A stretch of 61,919 bases of DNA, taken from positions 1 through 61,919 of the forward strand of contig NZ_JACJQG010000058.1 of assembly GCF_014696435.1 (NCBI RefSeq), given 5' to 3'. The notes under the pieces are model-generated. The model saw only the letters and a list, made by a program, of their open reading frames with translations, was not told the origin of the DNA and did not search any database. Below are positions 46,942 through 55,956 of the stretch, piece by piece; position 1 is the first letter of the stretch; each line of letters opens with the position of its first letter. The position numbers and the translations under genes were made by a program. Source of the stretch: Calothrix anomala FACHB-343 (lineage in GTDB: Bacteria; Cyanobacteriota; Cyanobacteriia; Cyanobacteriales; Nostocaceae).

Positions 46942-47994
46942 ATGACTCGCAACCAAATCTTTGGGAAAGTACTCACAGTATGGACTCTTACCTTAGTCAC
47001 GACTACTGTTTGCGGTTGCACTACATTGACTGCCAAATTTCAGGACTCAGTTAGCCAATCTGCGCAAAATAGTCAACCACTCCGCAAGCTTTCAACAAAA
47101 TCAGATTCGGGTTACTCTGTTGCTTATTCTGCAGAAGTGGTGAAAGCAAACAATCCTGTTGCTTCTACTCTTCTGGCCAGTGCTGGTACTAAAACCGTTA
47201 AACTTTGGCATCCCAGCACTGGAAAGCTTATCCGTACCTTTACCGGACAGGCTTGGGCTGTTAACTTTAGCCCAGATGGTAAAATTCTGGCTAGTGGGAG
47301 TCAGAATGGAAATCTCAATCTTTGGAATGTTGACACAGGAGAACTAATCCGTACCCTTCAGCATTCCCAACCAGTCATTGATATAGTATTTAGCCCTGAT
47401 GGGCAGACAATAGCTAGTGGTCTTGACCAAGGTGCTAACATGAGGTTGTGGAATTGGCGTACTGGAAAAATCATTCCTATACCTGATGATTCTAATGCTT
47501 CTACTAAGGGATTTGATAACTTCAAATCTGTACCCATCGTTTTTAGCCCAGATAGTCAGACTTTATTTGCGAGAAATGGTTCAGGTAACGCGATTAATTT
47601 GTGGAATATTAATAGTGGTAAATTTCTCCGCAGTTTCGATGCCCAATCATTAATTAATGATGTTGCTATCAGTGCAGATGGAAAAATTTTAGCTATTGGC
47701 ATTCGTGACAAGGCTATTAAGCTGTGGAATGTTAGTACTGGCAAACTTATCAATACTTTAACTGGTCATCAAGGTGAAGTGAGAGCGGTTGCTTTCAGTC
47801 CAGATGGAAAAACTCTTGCTAGTGGGAGTCAGGATGGAAGTATCAAGCTATGGAATCTTAGTACTGGCAAACTGATGAGTACGTTCATGGCGCAAAAAGA
47901 ACAAGTTTGGTCTGTTGCTTTTAGCCCAGATGGAACAACTCTTGCTAGTGGGAGTCAGGATGGCATCATCAAGATTTGGCAGGTATTACCATAG
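46942..47994 (+). CDS. WD40-repeat lipoprotein (single 7-blade propeller)
   Basis: About 350 residues from the ATG at 46942, which has GAGGT 12 bases upstream; a TTG at 46924 would add six codons. The N-terminus is hydrophobic and ends in a lipobox-like VCGC (TLTLVTTTVCGC), so a periplasmic or outer lipoprotein is likely. Seven WD40 blades follow (KTVKLWHPSTG, GNLNLWNVDTG, ANMRLWNWRTG, NAINLWNINSG, KAIKLWNVSTG, GSIKLWNLSTG, GIIKIWQVLP). No enzymatic domain. The role is probably a scaffold or binding platform. Confidence 0.85.
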   Translation: MTRNQIFGKVLTVWTLTLVTTTVCGCTTLTAKFQDSVSQSAQNSQPLRKLSTKSDSGYSVAYSAEVVKANNPVASTLLASAGTKTVKLWHPSTGKLIRTFTGQAWAVNFSPDGKILASGSQNGNLNLWNVDTGELIRTLQHSQPVIDIVFSPDGQTIASGLDQGANMRLWNWRTGKIIPIPDDSNASTKGFDNFKSVPIVFSPDSQTLFARNGSGNAINLWNINSGKFLRSFDAQSLINDVAISADGKILAIGIRDKAIKLWNVSTGKLINTLTGHQGEVRAVAFSPDGKTLASGSQDGSIKLWNLSTGKLMSTFMAQKEQVWSVAFSPDGTTLASGSQDGIIKIWQVLP

Positions 47995-48028
47995 TCATAC
48001 CAATTTCAGAAAAAAATGAGACAGATGG

Positions 48029-48102
48029 GTAGGTTGGGTAGAAGATTGTGAAACCCAACAATTGCAAGACTTTGGAGTGTTGGGTTTCGTTCCTCAACCC
48101 AA
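48029..48102. repeat. Palindromic GTAGGTTGGG-family element
   Basis: gtaggttggg at the left and cctcaaccca at the right, with gaaacccaaca and tgttgggtttcg inside. The flank caatttcagaaaaaaatgagacagatg resembles the flank at 8095-8117, so both may be the same longer element. It lies in the 943-bp gap 47996-48938. Confidence 0.7.
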
Positions 48103-48217
48103 ATTTTCTTTCTAATACCCAACGTTTGGGCAAAATCTGAAATTCTTGCTCAGTACGCCGCATTACCTCAACATGAGCTTGAATCATTAACCAAACACAA
48201 AGCGCAAATTTATAAGC

Positions 48218-48353
48218 CAATACGGTTCAGTTAAGGATAATTGTAGGTTGGGTTGAACGAAGTGAAACCCAACAAACCGATGAAAATGTTGGGTTTCGTT
48301 CCTCAACCCAACCTACGCAGCTTAAGGTTTTTGGCGCTAACTGAACTGTATTG
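48218..48353. mobile_element. 136-bp MITE, copy 2
   Basis: Terminal inverted repeats caatacggttcagtta (48218-48233) and taactgaactgtattg (48338-48353) have one mismatch. Length and inner palindrome equal the copy at 16749-16884 in inverted orientation. It has no coding content. Confidence 0.85.
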
Positions 48354-48623
48354 ATTTATAAGCGTCATAACCGGAATCAACCCACAAAATCGGCGATCGC
48401 CTTTTTTGATTTGATACAGAATTATGTTGTGTGCAATGTGCGATCGCACTGAGAAATGCCAGAATATCAATGCGATCGCTCAGTAGTAAGAAATCAAAAA
48501 ATAAGAAACGCTTGTGGGATGAAAGTTACAACTTATTGATCGCAAGCATTTGGGGTAGGTAATGCTGCATAACCGTTTTGCGCGGTCGGGGTTAGCATAC
48601 ATTGCCATTATCTTAAATAAAGA

Positions 48624-48751
48624 GAAGGTATCTTACATGGGGTAGAGTAAGGAAAAATTCTCTTACAGGGCTAAGAGTTTACTAAATGGGTTAACGAAAA
48701 ATTCTCCTACATGCGGTTACGAGACAGAAAAATTCTCTTACTGCGGTTACA
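48624..48751 (+). repeat. Array of repeated motif GAAAAATTCTCYTAC
   Basis: Clear copies start at 48652, 48696 and 48727; a degenerate one (gaaggtatcttac) starts at about 48624. The second and third are each followed by gcggttac. The spacing is irregular (28, 44, 31 bp), which suggests protein-binding sites rather than a CRISPR array. It lies about 100 bp upstream of a promoter for a small ORF. Confidence 0.7.
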
Positions 48752-48834
48752 ACTACTTGACGGCGTTAGATTAGTGCTATACCATATTTCTATAACCCGT
48801 ATATTAAAATGCCCAAACCTTATCTATATAAGGG

Positions 48835-48864
48835 TTGACAACACGGGCTAAACTTTGGTATTCT
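48835..48864 (+). promoter_or_regulatory. Sigma-70-type promoter for small ORF/RNA
   Basis: TTGACA (48835-48840), an 18-bp spacer, then TATTCT (48859-48864). It is the best consensus match in this gap and drives toward the hairpin at 48882 and the ORF at 48939. Confidence 0.55.
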
Positions 48865-48881
48865 CAAATGGAAACAAAACA

Positions 48882-48914
48882 CCCCTGAAGTTATGCAATG
48901 CATCAATTCAGGGG
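48882..48914 (+). promoter_or_regulatory. Leader hairpin
   Basis: cccctgaa at 48882-48889 pairs with ttcagggg at 48907-48914, and an inner atgca/tgcat pairs around a single base. The 33-nt stem-loop has two mismatches. It would form near the 5' end of the transcript starting at the 48835 promoter and could control the small ORF or end a short RNA. Confidence 0.6.
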
Positions 48915-48938
48915 TCAATTTTAAATACTTAGGATTCT

Positions 48939-49148
48939 ATGATTTCACAAAAATCAACAAAAGTCAACCCTCGTGTGAGGGTTCGTTTTCGACTGGTTTT
49001 TAATAAAAAAGCAGCACTCACACGTACTATTCCCTTGCTGCTTGTGTTAGTGCGACCCCCGGCAACGACCCCGCCTAATTGCCCCTGCCAAACTCCTCAA
49101 CCGGAGAACGCAGAGGTACGTGTAATCAAACCTAATAATTCTCAATAG
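48939..49148 (+). CDS. Small ORF of unknown function (Pro-rich, basic)
   Basis: 69 residues. The N-terminus is basic (QKSTKVNPRVRVRFRLVF), the middle has a short hydrophobic run (IPLLLVLV), and the end is proline-rich with two cysteines (PPNCPCQTP). It follows a promoter and a leader hairpin and precedes a stem-loop. I recognise no family. It could be a secreted peptide, a regulator, or a chance ORF in an RNA gene. Confidence 0.35.
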   Translation: MISQKSTKVNPRVRVRFRLVFNKKAALTRTIPLLLVLVRPPATTPPNCPCQTPQPENAEVRVIKPNNSQ

Positions 49149-49160
49149 TTTTAATTTTTA

Positions 49161-49188
49161 GGCGTTTGGGAGTAAACCTCAAACGTCT
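49161..49188 (+). terminator. Possible terminator of the small ORF
   Basis: ggcgtttggg pairs with cctcaaacgtc (two G-U pairs allowed) with a short loop; only a weak T run follows. Confidence 0.4.
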
Positions 49189-49300
49189 TAACCTTCGTCA
49201 TGCCCATTGCTGCTTTGACCTAAGATGCGCATCGCTAACTGTTCTGTGCTTTCTAGGGCATAGGTTACAGCAGTTTTCACCTATTTGAACCACATCTTTA

Positions 49301-49364
49301 GTAGGGGCACGGCATTGACAATCTTTTGGTACATACAATAATTTTACTGGTGCCGTGCCCCTAC
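49301..49364. repeat. Inverted repeat GTAGGGGCACGGCA
   Basis: A perfect 14-bp inverted repeat at 49301-49314 and 49351-49364. It is a dispersed palindrome of cyanobacterial intergenic DNA. The remainder of the 381-bp gap (49149-49529) contains no credible gene. Confidence 0.75.
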
Positions 49365-49529
49365 AGCGTGGTCTATTTACAGGAAGATGCTGTAATTGGT
49401 GCAAAAATTTAATACGGCTCATCTTGGGTTTGAAGCTCCTAAATTTTAGAGACTTCAATAGGTACAGCTTTATCCGTAGCGATGCCTGCGGCGGCAAGCT
49501 ACGCAGTATATTACCCTAACTTTTGACCC

Positions 49530-50090
49530 CTAACTTTTTGAATGCTGACGGCGATATTGCCAATACCAGTCATACCATTGTTTAGCACTGTGAATTGCAA
49601 ACCAAAGGAGGATAAAAGTAATTAATCCTCCTGGCCAAGGGGCATGAAAGGCAAAGATAATTAAAACAACACACAAAAAATCTTGCAGAAATGTTGCCCA
49701 CAACGGTAAACCACGCAAGCGATAAAACCAGCCAACTTGCACGAGTTGGAATACCAAAGCTAATAAACCACAAATCACAGCAATTAGCCAATGGGGTAAT
49801 ATAGCTGTGGAAGCAGCCGCTAAACCGAGAATTGCGCCAACAATCGGGGAAAATAGTAACTCAAATATTTGTATGACTCTTTGCCCCAAGCGTCTTTTAG
49901 AAGCCACCAGTTCCACTAAAGACCAGATACTGAACAAGCCTATTAACAATGGTGGCGAAATATAGGACAAAATCGGGACTTTTGACCACAGCTGAACTCC
50001 GTGCAACAATCCCATAATTAGTAGGGGTAAACCTATTCTGATGCCTGCTGCCGCAGAAGCAGAAAGTGCGGCTAGGATATCGATAATCAC
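49530..50090 (-). CDS. DUF4126 family membrane protein
   Basis: 186 residues with about five hydrophobic helices. The opening ALSASAAAGIRIGLPLL matches the DUF4126 pattern. A charged loop KRRLGQRVIQIFE follows helix two. The start is a GTG at 50090. The function of the family is unknown. The gene is upstream of a tandem-repeat region and next to purB, with no evident operon. Confidence 0.75.
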   Translation of the reverse strand: MIIDILAALSASAAAGIRIGLPLLIMGLLHGVQLWSKVPILSYISPPLLIGLFSIWSLVELVASKRRLGQRVIQIFELLFSPIVGAILGLAAASTAILPHWLIAVICGLLALVFQLVQVGWFYRLRGLPLWATFLQDFLCVVLIIFAFHAPWPGGLITFILLWFAIHSAKQWYDWYWQYRRQHSKS

Positions 50091-50220
50091 GGCACTAGAA
50101 GCGCTATTTAATAGGCTTTTAATAAAATTAATTGAAGTAGCAGATTTAAGCGGGTAAGTATATCAGCTATATAATATTTTACAACAAAAAATTCTGTTTG
50201 TGGGTAGAAGGGGGGAAGGG

Positions 50221-50276
50221 GGACAAGGAGGACAAGGAGGACAAGGAGGACAAGGGGGACAAGGAGGACAAGGAGG
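50221..50276. repeat. Tandem 9-bp repeat (acaaggagg)
   Basis: Six units of acaaggagg, one of them acaaggggg. The same word, in reverse, occurs near 41116-41150. It sits between purB and the DUF4126 gene in a 260-bp gap, followed by attgacc-type repeats. Confidence 0.9.
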
Positions 50277-50350
50277 AAAATAAATGATTATTGACTCTTG
50301 ACCATTGACCATTGACCATTGACTCTTGACTCTTCCCCCATGCCCTATTC

Positions 50351-51646
50351 CTAAATCCCTAACCGTTGATAAACTTGTTCTAAGTGCCGCAGATGTTGTT
50401 GGGGGTCAAAACATAACTCAATCTCTGTTGGGGTTAACTTTGCGGTGACGCGGGGGTCTTTGGTAATTAAGTCGTGGAAGTTTCCTTCTGGTTTATTCCA
50501 GGCGGTGTGGGCATTTGATTGGACGATCGCATAAGCTTCTTCGCGGCTAACTCCCTTGTCTACTAAGGCTAGTAGCACTTTCTGGCTAAATACTACCCCG
50601 CCATAGCAGTTGAGGTTGCGTTGCATGTTATCTGGGTATACCAGCAGGTTGGTTACTAAGTCGGTAATTTCACGCAACATAAAATGGGTCAAAATGCAAG
50701 CATCTGGCAAAACTACCCGTTCTACAGAGCTGTGAGAAATATCTCGTTCGTGCCATAGGGCTACATCTTCTAAAGCTGCACCTGCATGGCTTCTCACCAG
50801 TCGCGCCATCCCTGTTAGGCGTTCAGAACGGATGGGATTGCGCTTGTGTGGCATAGCAGAGGAACCTTTTTGCCCTTTGGCGAAGAATTCTTCCACTTCC
50901 AGAACATCGGTTTTTTGCAGGTTACGAATTTCCACTGCAAACCGTTCAATAGATGCGGCGACTAAAGCTAATTGCTGTACATAGTCGGCGTGGATATCGC
51001 GGGAGATAACTTGTGTAGAGGCGGTATCTGGTTTAAGTCCGAGTTTTTGACAAGCGATCGCTTCTACACGGGGTTCAATATTTGCATAGGTTCCCACTGC
51101 GCCAGAAATCTTACCTACAGCGATTGTTTTACGCAGAGTTTGTAACCGTTCTTGGTGGCGCAATACCTCAGCTAACCATCCAGCTAGTTTAAAACCAAAG
51201 GTAATCGGTTCGGCATGAATCCCGTGAGAACGACCAATCATCACCGTATAACGGTGTTCTTTGGCTTTATTGCGAATAGCTTGAATTAAATCTTCTAGAC
51301 GTTGCAGTATGACATCTAAACTGGCTACCAATTGCAATGCTAAAGCTGTATCTAACACATCCGAACTTGTTAAGCCCAGGTGAATATAACGTCCAGCATC
51401 ACCAACATATTCATTGACATTTGTTAAAAAAGCAATCACATCGTGGCGGACTTCAGCCTCAATTTCTAACACCCGCTTGGGATCAAAATTCGCCTTGGCT
51501 TTAATTTCTGCAACCGCCTCAGCCGGAATGTAACCCAACTCAGCTTGTGCTTCACAAACAGCAATTTCTACTTGTAACCAAGTTTTTAGCTTATAGGCTT
51601 CACTCCAAAGATTACCCATTTCGGGCAAGGTATAACGATCAATCAC
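50351..51646 (-). CDS. purB: Adenylosuccinate lyase
   Basis: 431 residues, normal length. The fumarase/aspartase signature GSSAMPHKRNPI (about 264-275) is intact. Also visible are HDVIAFLTNV, the catalytic-region GRSHGIHAEPITFG and LTSSDVLDTALA. It starts at a GTG (51646); homologues begin MI-x-RYTLPEMG in the same place. The enzyme acts twice in purine synthesis, on SAICAR and on adenylosuccinate, releasing fumarate. Confidence 0.97.
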   Translation of the reverse strand: MIDRYTLPEMGNLWSEAYKLKTWLQVEIAVCEAQAELGYIPAEAVAEIKAKANFDPKRVLEIEAEVRHDVIAFLTNVNEYVGDAGRYIHLGLTSSDVLDTALALQLVASLDVILQRLEDLIQAIRNKAKEHRYTVMIGRSHGIHAEPITFGFKLAGWLAEVLRHQERLQTLRKTIAVGKISGAVGTYANIEPRVEAIACQKLGLKPDTASTQVISRDIHADYVQQLALVAASIERFAVEIRNLQKTDVLEVEEFFAKGQKGSSAMPHKRNPIRSERLTGMARLVRSHAGAALEDVALWHERDISHSSVERVVLPDACILTHFMLREITDLVTNLLVYPDNMQRNLNCYGGVVFSQKVLLALVDKGVSREEAYAIVQSNAHTAWNKPEGNFHDLITKDPRVTAKLTPTEIELCFDPQQHLRHLEQVYQRLGI

Positions 51647-51686
51647 AATCCGCCACAGAATACAACCGTCATATTTTACATTTTTA

Positions 51687-52238
51687 TTAGGACAGATCGC
51701 TTTTTGATTTATTTTTTTCTGGAGTAATCAAATTAGTTTTGCTGTCGGAGGTGATGACGCTAATGCTACCGTCAGCTTCCATAAATGCTAACTTCACATC
51801 TTCCAAATATTCGATACTTTGCTGGCGTAACTTACTCATTAACTCATCTTCTGTAATTAACTCTCGTTCTAGATGTCGGTGAATCATTTTGCCATTTTTT
51901 ACCAACAGTAAGGGTGGGGGATTAAGTAAGCGCTGAAACTGCGGCAGTTTGTAACCCAACCAGTTAAGCAAATAGCTCCAAAAAATCACAGTTCCTACCA
52001 GAATTGCTCCTTCGGTAATTGATGTATAATTACTCGCCATTGCGTTTTGGGCGGCTTCTGCGAACAATACAACTACCAGTAAGTCGGTAATTCCTAAAGT
52101 TCCCATTTGTCGGCTAGGTAGCCAGCGCAGTACCAAAAACAGTGCCAAATAAACTAAAGATCCCCTGATAATCAATTCCAGCACGCTCATACTCGGAACA
52201 AAAATTGCGTGCCAATTGATAACCAACCATTTTTCCAT
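51687..52238 (-). CDS. DUF421 (YetF-like) membrane protein
   Basis: 183 residues. Three N-terminal helices (about 18-100) include the RQMGTLGITDLLVVVLFAEA motif. A cytosolic domain follows with NPPPLLLVKNGKMIHRHL and LRQQSIEYLEDVKLAFME, as in YetF/YdfS-type proteins. Its function is unknown. It lies 41 bp upstream of purB on the same strand, so co-transcription is possible. Confidence 0.88.
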   Translation of the reverse strand: MEKWLVINWHAIFVPSMSVLELIIRGSLVYLALFLVLRWLPSRQMGTLGITDLLVVVLFAEAAQNAMASNYTSITEGAILVGTVIFWSYLLNWLGYKLPQFQRLLNPPPLLLVKNGKMIHRHLERELITEDELMSKLRQQSIEYLEDVKLAFMEADGSISVITSDSKTNLITPEKNKSKSDLS

Positions 52239-52435
52239 TAGCGTACAATTCCTTTACTTTTCCAGAGTTATATTTACAACCATAGTAAATTTACTCATGA
52301 ATATGAATTTTTGATAGAGAATTTTGGCGTTAAGTGGGGGTATAAATCAGGATTCTGCAAAGATATAGTAATCATACTGACAGAAGATCGCTTTTGTAGA
52401 TAAATTAAAGACTATCAAGATTGGCCTTTGTTGCG

Positions 52436-53482
52436 ATGAATCGATTTCCGCCACAATTAACCCAGCTGCACGAGTGGATTTTACAGGAAACTCGGCTCGG
52501 TCGCATGTGTGGCTCTTCCGAAAGATTTCGCGATCGCTATGAAATTCTCAAAGTTTTAGGTAGAGGTGGCTTTGGGATTACCTTTTTAGCCAAGAATGCA
52601 GTATTACCTGGTAAGCCTTTGTGTGTAATTAAACAACTTTGCCCGAAGGTTACCAGTATCAAAAGTTGGGAAAGAGCTTGTCAGCGCTTTAAAAAAGAAG
52701 CCAAAGCTTTGGGCGAACTAGGTAGTCATCCGCAAATTCCCATGTTGTTAGACTACTTTGAAGTTAAGGGAGAGTTTTATTTAGTTCAAGAATATATCCG
52801 TGGTTCTACTTTAGCGCGGGAAGTAAAGAAATCCGGGACGAAGAATGAAGCCGCAGTGAAACAGTTTTTGCAGGAATTATTACCAGTATTAAAATATCTC
52901 CATCAAAATGGCGTAATTCATCGCGATATCAAGCCGCATAACTTGTTGCGTTGCGAAGATGATGAGCGAATTGTGTTAATTGATTTCGGCGCGGTGAAAC
53001 AGGAATTAGTTAATGCTGAACAAAACTCAATTCATCGCCATCCGACTACTAATTTTGTCGGGACAATGGGATATGCGCCACCAGAACAGTTTTCTTTAAC
53101 TCCAGTTTATGCCAGTGATATTTATGCTTTGGGAGTGACTTGTATTTATTTACTCACTGGTAAAAGCCCTTTAGAACTTTCCTACGATCAAGATACTGGT
53201 GAGATTTGTTGGGAAAAAGAAGTCAAGGTAAGTGATAGTTTTGCGCAGATATTGGGCAAAATGGTGAAAATTTCCCTAAAAGAGCGGTTTAAGTCGGCTC
53301 AAGAAGTTCTGAGAGCCTTGGAATTAGAAACTTATTTACCGACTTTAACAAACTGTTTAACTACCCAACCACCGAGAACCAAGACATATAAACAACCAGA
53401 AGTTACGCAAACATACTTAACACCAGCGCAAAGAACTGCGATCGCTATTCGCGAATGGAAAGCGCGAGGAAATAAAAAATAA
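52436..53482 (+). CDS. Ser/Thr protein kinase (PknB-type)
   Basis: 348 residues from the ATG at 52436; an in-frame TTG lies five codons earlier. It has a complete kinase domain (about 35-290): P-loop GRGGFGITFLAK, VIKQL lysine, catalytic HRDIKPHNLL, DFG in LIDFGAVKQ and the APE-like GYAPPEQF. The C-terminal 50 residues are Thr/Pro-rich. No membrane helix or sensor domain, so a cytosolic kinase is likely. Confidence 0.95.
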   Translation: MNRFPPQLTQLHEWILQETRLGRMCGSSERFRDRYEILKVLGRGGFGITFLAKNAVLPGKPLCVIKQLCPKVTSIKSWERACQRFKKEAKALGELGSHPQIPMLLDYFEVKGEFYLVQEYIRGSTLAREVKKSGTKNEAAVKQFLQELLPVLKYLHQNGVIHRDIKPHNLLRCEDDERIVLIDFGAVKQELVNAEQNSIHRHPTTNFVGTMGYAPPEQFSLTPVYASDIYALGVTCIYLLTGKSPLELSYDQDTGEICWEKEVKVSDSFAQILGKMVKISLKERFKSAQEVLRALELETYLPTLTNCLTTQPPRTKTYKQPEVTQTYLTPAQRTAIAIREWKARGNKK

Positions 53483-53483
53483 G

Positions 53484-53524
53484 GGCATGGGGCATGGGCA
53501 TTGGGCATGGGCATTGGGCATTGC
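53484..53524. repeat. STRR (gggcatt/gggcatg)
   Basis: About six 6-8 base units directly after the kinase gene; further copies occur at 13308-13378 and 57020-57050. The rest of the 318-bp gap holds no gene. Confidence 0.8.
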
Positions 53525-53800
53525 GCAGAGACGCGATTAATCGCGTCTCTACAAGTTGTCCTTCTAGTCCCTAACAGAAAATTTGATTATTATATCATCA
53601 ACAAATAATTATTTTAGCTCTTGTAATTTTCCTCAATTAAGAGAAAATTGACTATAATCTACAAACGCTGACTATCTTAAGTAACTCCCCGTTTCCAAAA
53701 CAGGGATAATCTACCATCAGTAAACAAAAGCTAGTCTAAAACTAGGGAAATTGCGGGTACAACTTAGCATAATTTGTCATGCAGTAGCGCCTGTCATCTC

Positions 53801-55843
53801 ATGATCTGCTGCTTAAATCCTGATTGCTCAAATCCACTCAACGCCGATGAAAATAAGTTTTGCCAAGCCTGTAACACCCCACTCTCAGGACTGTTAAGAA
53901 ATCGCTTCCGTGTTATTCGCGTCCTTTCGGATGAGGGGGGATTTGGTAGAACTTATTTATCTCAAGATGTCGATAAACTACACGAACGTTGTGTAGTGAA
54001 ACAATTAGCTCCAAAGTTTCAAGGCACTTGGTCGCAAAAAAAAGCGATGGAGTTATTTGCTGAAGAAGCTAAACGACTGCAACAACTCGGAGAACATCCA
54101 CAAATTCCCACTTTATTGGCTTATTTTGAACAAGACCATTGTCTGTATTTAGTACAACAATTTATTAATGGTCAGAATTTGTTAATGGAGTTACAGCAGG
54201 GTAAAACCTATAAGAATCAGGATATTCACGCATTTTTGCTGGATTTATTACCTATCCTGAAATATATTCACGAGCGCGGTGTAATTCATCGGGATCTCAA
54301 GCCGGAAAATATTATTCGCCGTCACAGTGATGGACGTTTATGTTTAATTGATTTTGGTTCTTCTAAGCAATTAACAGCCAGAGTTCAAAATAAAATTGGT
54401 ACTTCCATTGGTTCTCATGGTTACTCACCTATCGAACAAATTCGCGATGGTAAGGCTTATCCTGCTAGCGATTTATTTGGCTTGGGGACTACCTGTTTTC
54501 ATTTACTGACGGGTATTTCTCCGTTTCAATTGTGGACGGAACATGGCTATTCTTGGGTGACAAATTGGCGACAATATTTGCGTAAACCCATAACTTCAGA
54601 ATTGGATCGGGTAATGGATAAGCTGTTGCAAAAAGATATCCATAAGCGTTATCAATCTGCTGATGAAGTTATTCGTGATTTGTCACAAAAACCACAAAAG
54701 CGACTGTTACCTATAGTTAAATCTTCGGCTAAAATACCGAAGACTCAAACACAATATTTACCGAAAAAATATAGTTTTTTGAGACTATTAGTCTTAACTT
54801 CTGCTGTTTTCTTGTTATTTGGCTTTGGTGACTTTTGGTATAAACCATTTCTCGATTTACAAAATATTTTATTGTCTCGCCTCAGTCAACAAAATAATCG
54901 TCCGCGAAATACCGAAGCTGTTTTAACTCAGCAGTCACAAACATCGACATCATTAGCGAAAATTTCTTTAGTCAATACCCTACAAGTCAGTACAAATGGG
55001 GTTTTATCTGTAGCGATTAGTCCTGATGGTCAGTTGGTGGCTAGTAATAGCGATCGCATTATTAAATTATGGAATCTCGCCACAGGTCAAGTTATCTTTA
55101 ACTTTAAGGGTCATTCCCAAAGAGTAAATGCGGTAATTTTCAGCCCTAATGGCAAAAAATTGGTCAGTGGGAGTGATGATAACACCATTAAAGTCTGGAA
55201 TGTGGCAACAGGTAAGCTCATTCGCACCTTGGTGGGACATACTGACTCAATTCATGCTTTAACTATTAGCCCAGATGGTCACACTTTGGTTAGCGGTAGC
55301 GATGACAGCACCATCAAAGTTTGGAATTTAAACACCGGTCGAGAAATTTCTACCTTGCTAGGACATGAATTCTGGGTGCGTTCTCTGGCTATGAGTCCAG
55401 ATGGAAAAACTCTGGCTAGCGGTAGCTTTGATAAAACTATCAAATTATGGAATTTAGATAAAGGCTACATCATCCGCACCCTGAGAGGAGATAACAAAAC
55501 GATTACATCTTTAGCGATTAGTCCTGATGGTCAGACTTTAGCTAGTGCAAACCGCGATCGCACAATTAAACTGTGGAATATCACTACAGGTATGGAAATT
55601 CGGACACTAGTAGGGCATGATAATACAGTTACATCTTTAGCTATAAGTCCCGATGGAAAAAGCCTTGCTAGCGGTAGCCGCGATCGCACAATTAAAGTAT
55701 GGAATTTAACCACAGGTGCAGAAATTCTCACCCTAGACGCCCATACCAACACCGTCACCTCTCTCAGCTTTAGCCCAGATAGCAAAACCCTGATCAGTGG
55801 TAGCGAAGACAACAATATGAAGATTTGGCAAATGTCGCCATAG
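53801..55843 (+). CDS. Zinc-ribbon Ser/Thr kinase with TM helix and WD40 propeller
   Basis: 680 residues from the ATG at 53801; a TTG at 53774 is less likely because the sister gene at 58662 starts at the same point. Four cysteines at the N-terminus (CCLNPDCSNP ... FCQACNTPL) form a zinc-ribbon-like motif. The kinase domain (about 35-280) has GGFGRTYL, VVKQL, HRDLKPENI and LIDFGSSKQ. A membrane helix follows (about 330-350: LLVLTSAVFLLFGFG). Seven WD40 blades follow. The propeller is probably outside the cytosol and may sense a ligand. Confidence 0.93.
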   Translation: MICCLNPDCSNPLNADENKFCQACNTPLSGLLRNRFRVIRVLSDEGGFGRTYLSQDVDKLHERCVVKQLAPKFQGTWSQKKAMELFAEEAKRLQQLGEHPQIPTLLAYFEQDHCLYLVQQFINGQNLLMELQQGKTYKNQDIHAFLLDLLPILKYIHERGVIHRDLKPENIIRRHSDGRLCLIDFGSSKQLTARVQNKIGTSIGSHGYSPIEQIRDGKAYPASDLFGLGTTCFHLLTGISPFQLWTEHGYSWVTNWRQYLRKPITSELDRVMDKLLQKDIHKRYQSADEVIRDLSQKPQKRLLPIVKSSAKIPKTQTQYLPKKYSFLRLLVLTSAVFLLFGFGDFWYKPFLDLQNILLSRLSQQNNRPRNTEAVLTQQSQTSTSLAKISLVNTLQVSTNGVLSVAISPDGQLVASNSDRIIKLWNLATGQVIFNFKGHSQRVNAVIFSPNGKKLVSGSDDNTIKVWNVATGKLIRTLVGHTDSIHALTISPDGHTLVSGSDDSTIKVWNLNTGREISTLLGHEFWVRSLAMSPDGKTLASGSFDKTIKLWNLDKGYIIRTLRGDNKTITSLAISPDGQTLASANRDRTIKLWNITTGMEIRTLVGHDNTVTSLAISPDGKSLASGSRDRTIKVWNLTTGAEILTLDAHTNTVTSLSFSPDSKTLISGSEDNNMKIWQMSP

Positions 55844-55956
55844 ATAAAGTTAAGTAACCACACATTATAATAATTTAATATAATATTCAGTAATTTTAGC
55901 GATGTACCAGCTATGTTATTGTGCATTATTCGGGCAGTAATACTGGGAGATCTGCG

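Noticed and set aside
47969-48220. 83-codon minus-strand ORF
   Set aside because: It overlaps the end of the WD40 lipoprotein gene and a palindromic element and has no supporting features.
48624-48751. Small CRISPR array
   Set aside because: The motif is only about 15 bp with unequal, short spacing, and no cas genes are present.
49198-49497. 99-codon minus-strand ORF
   Set aside because: It spans the GTAGGGGCACGGCA inverted repeat, has no RBS or domain, and has odd composition; treated as chance.
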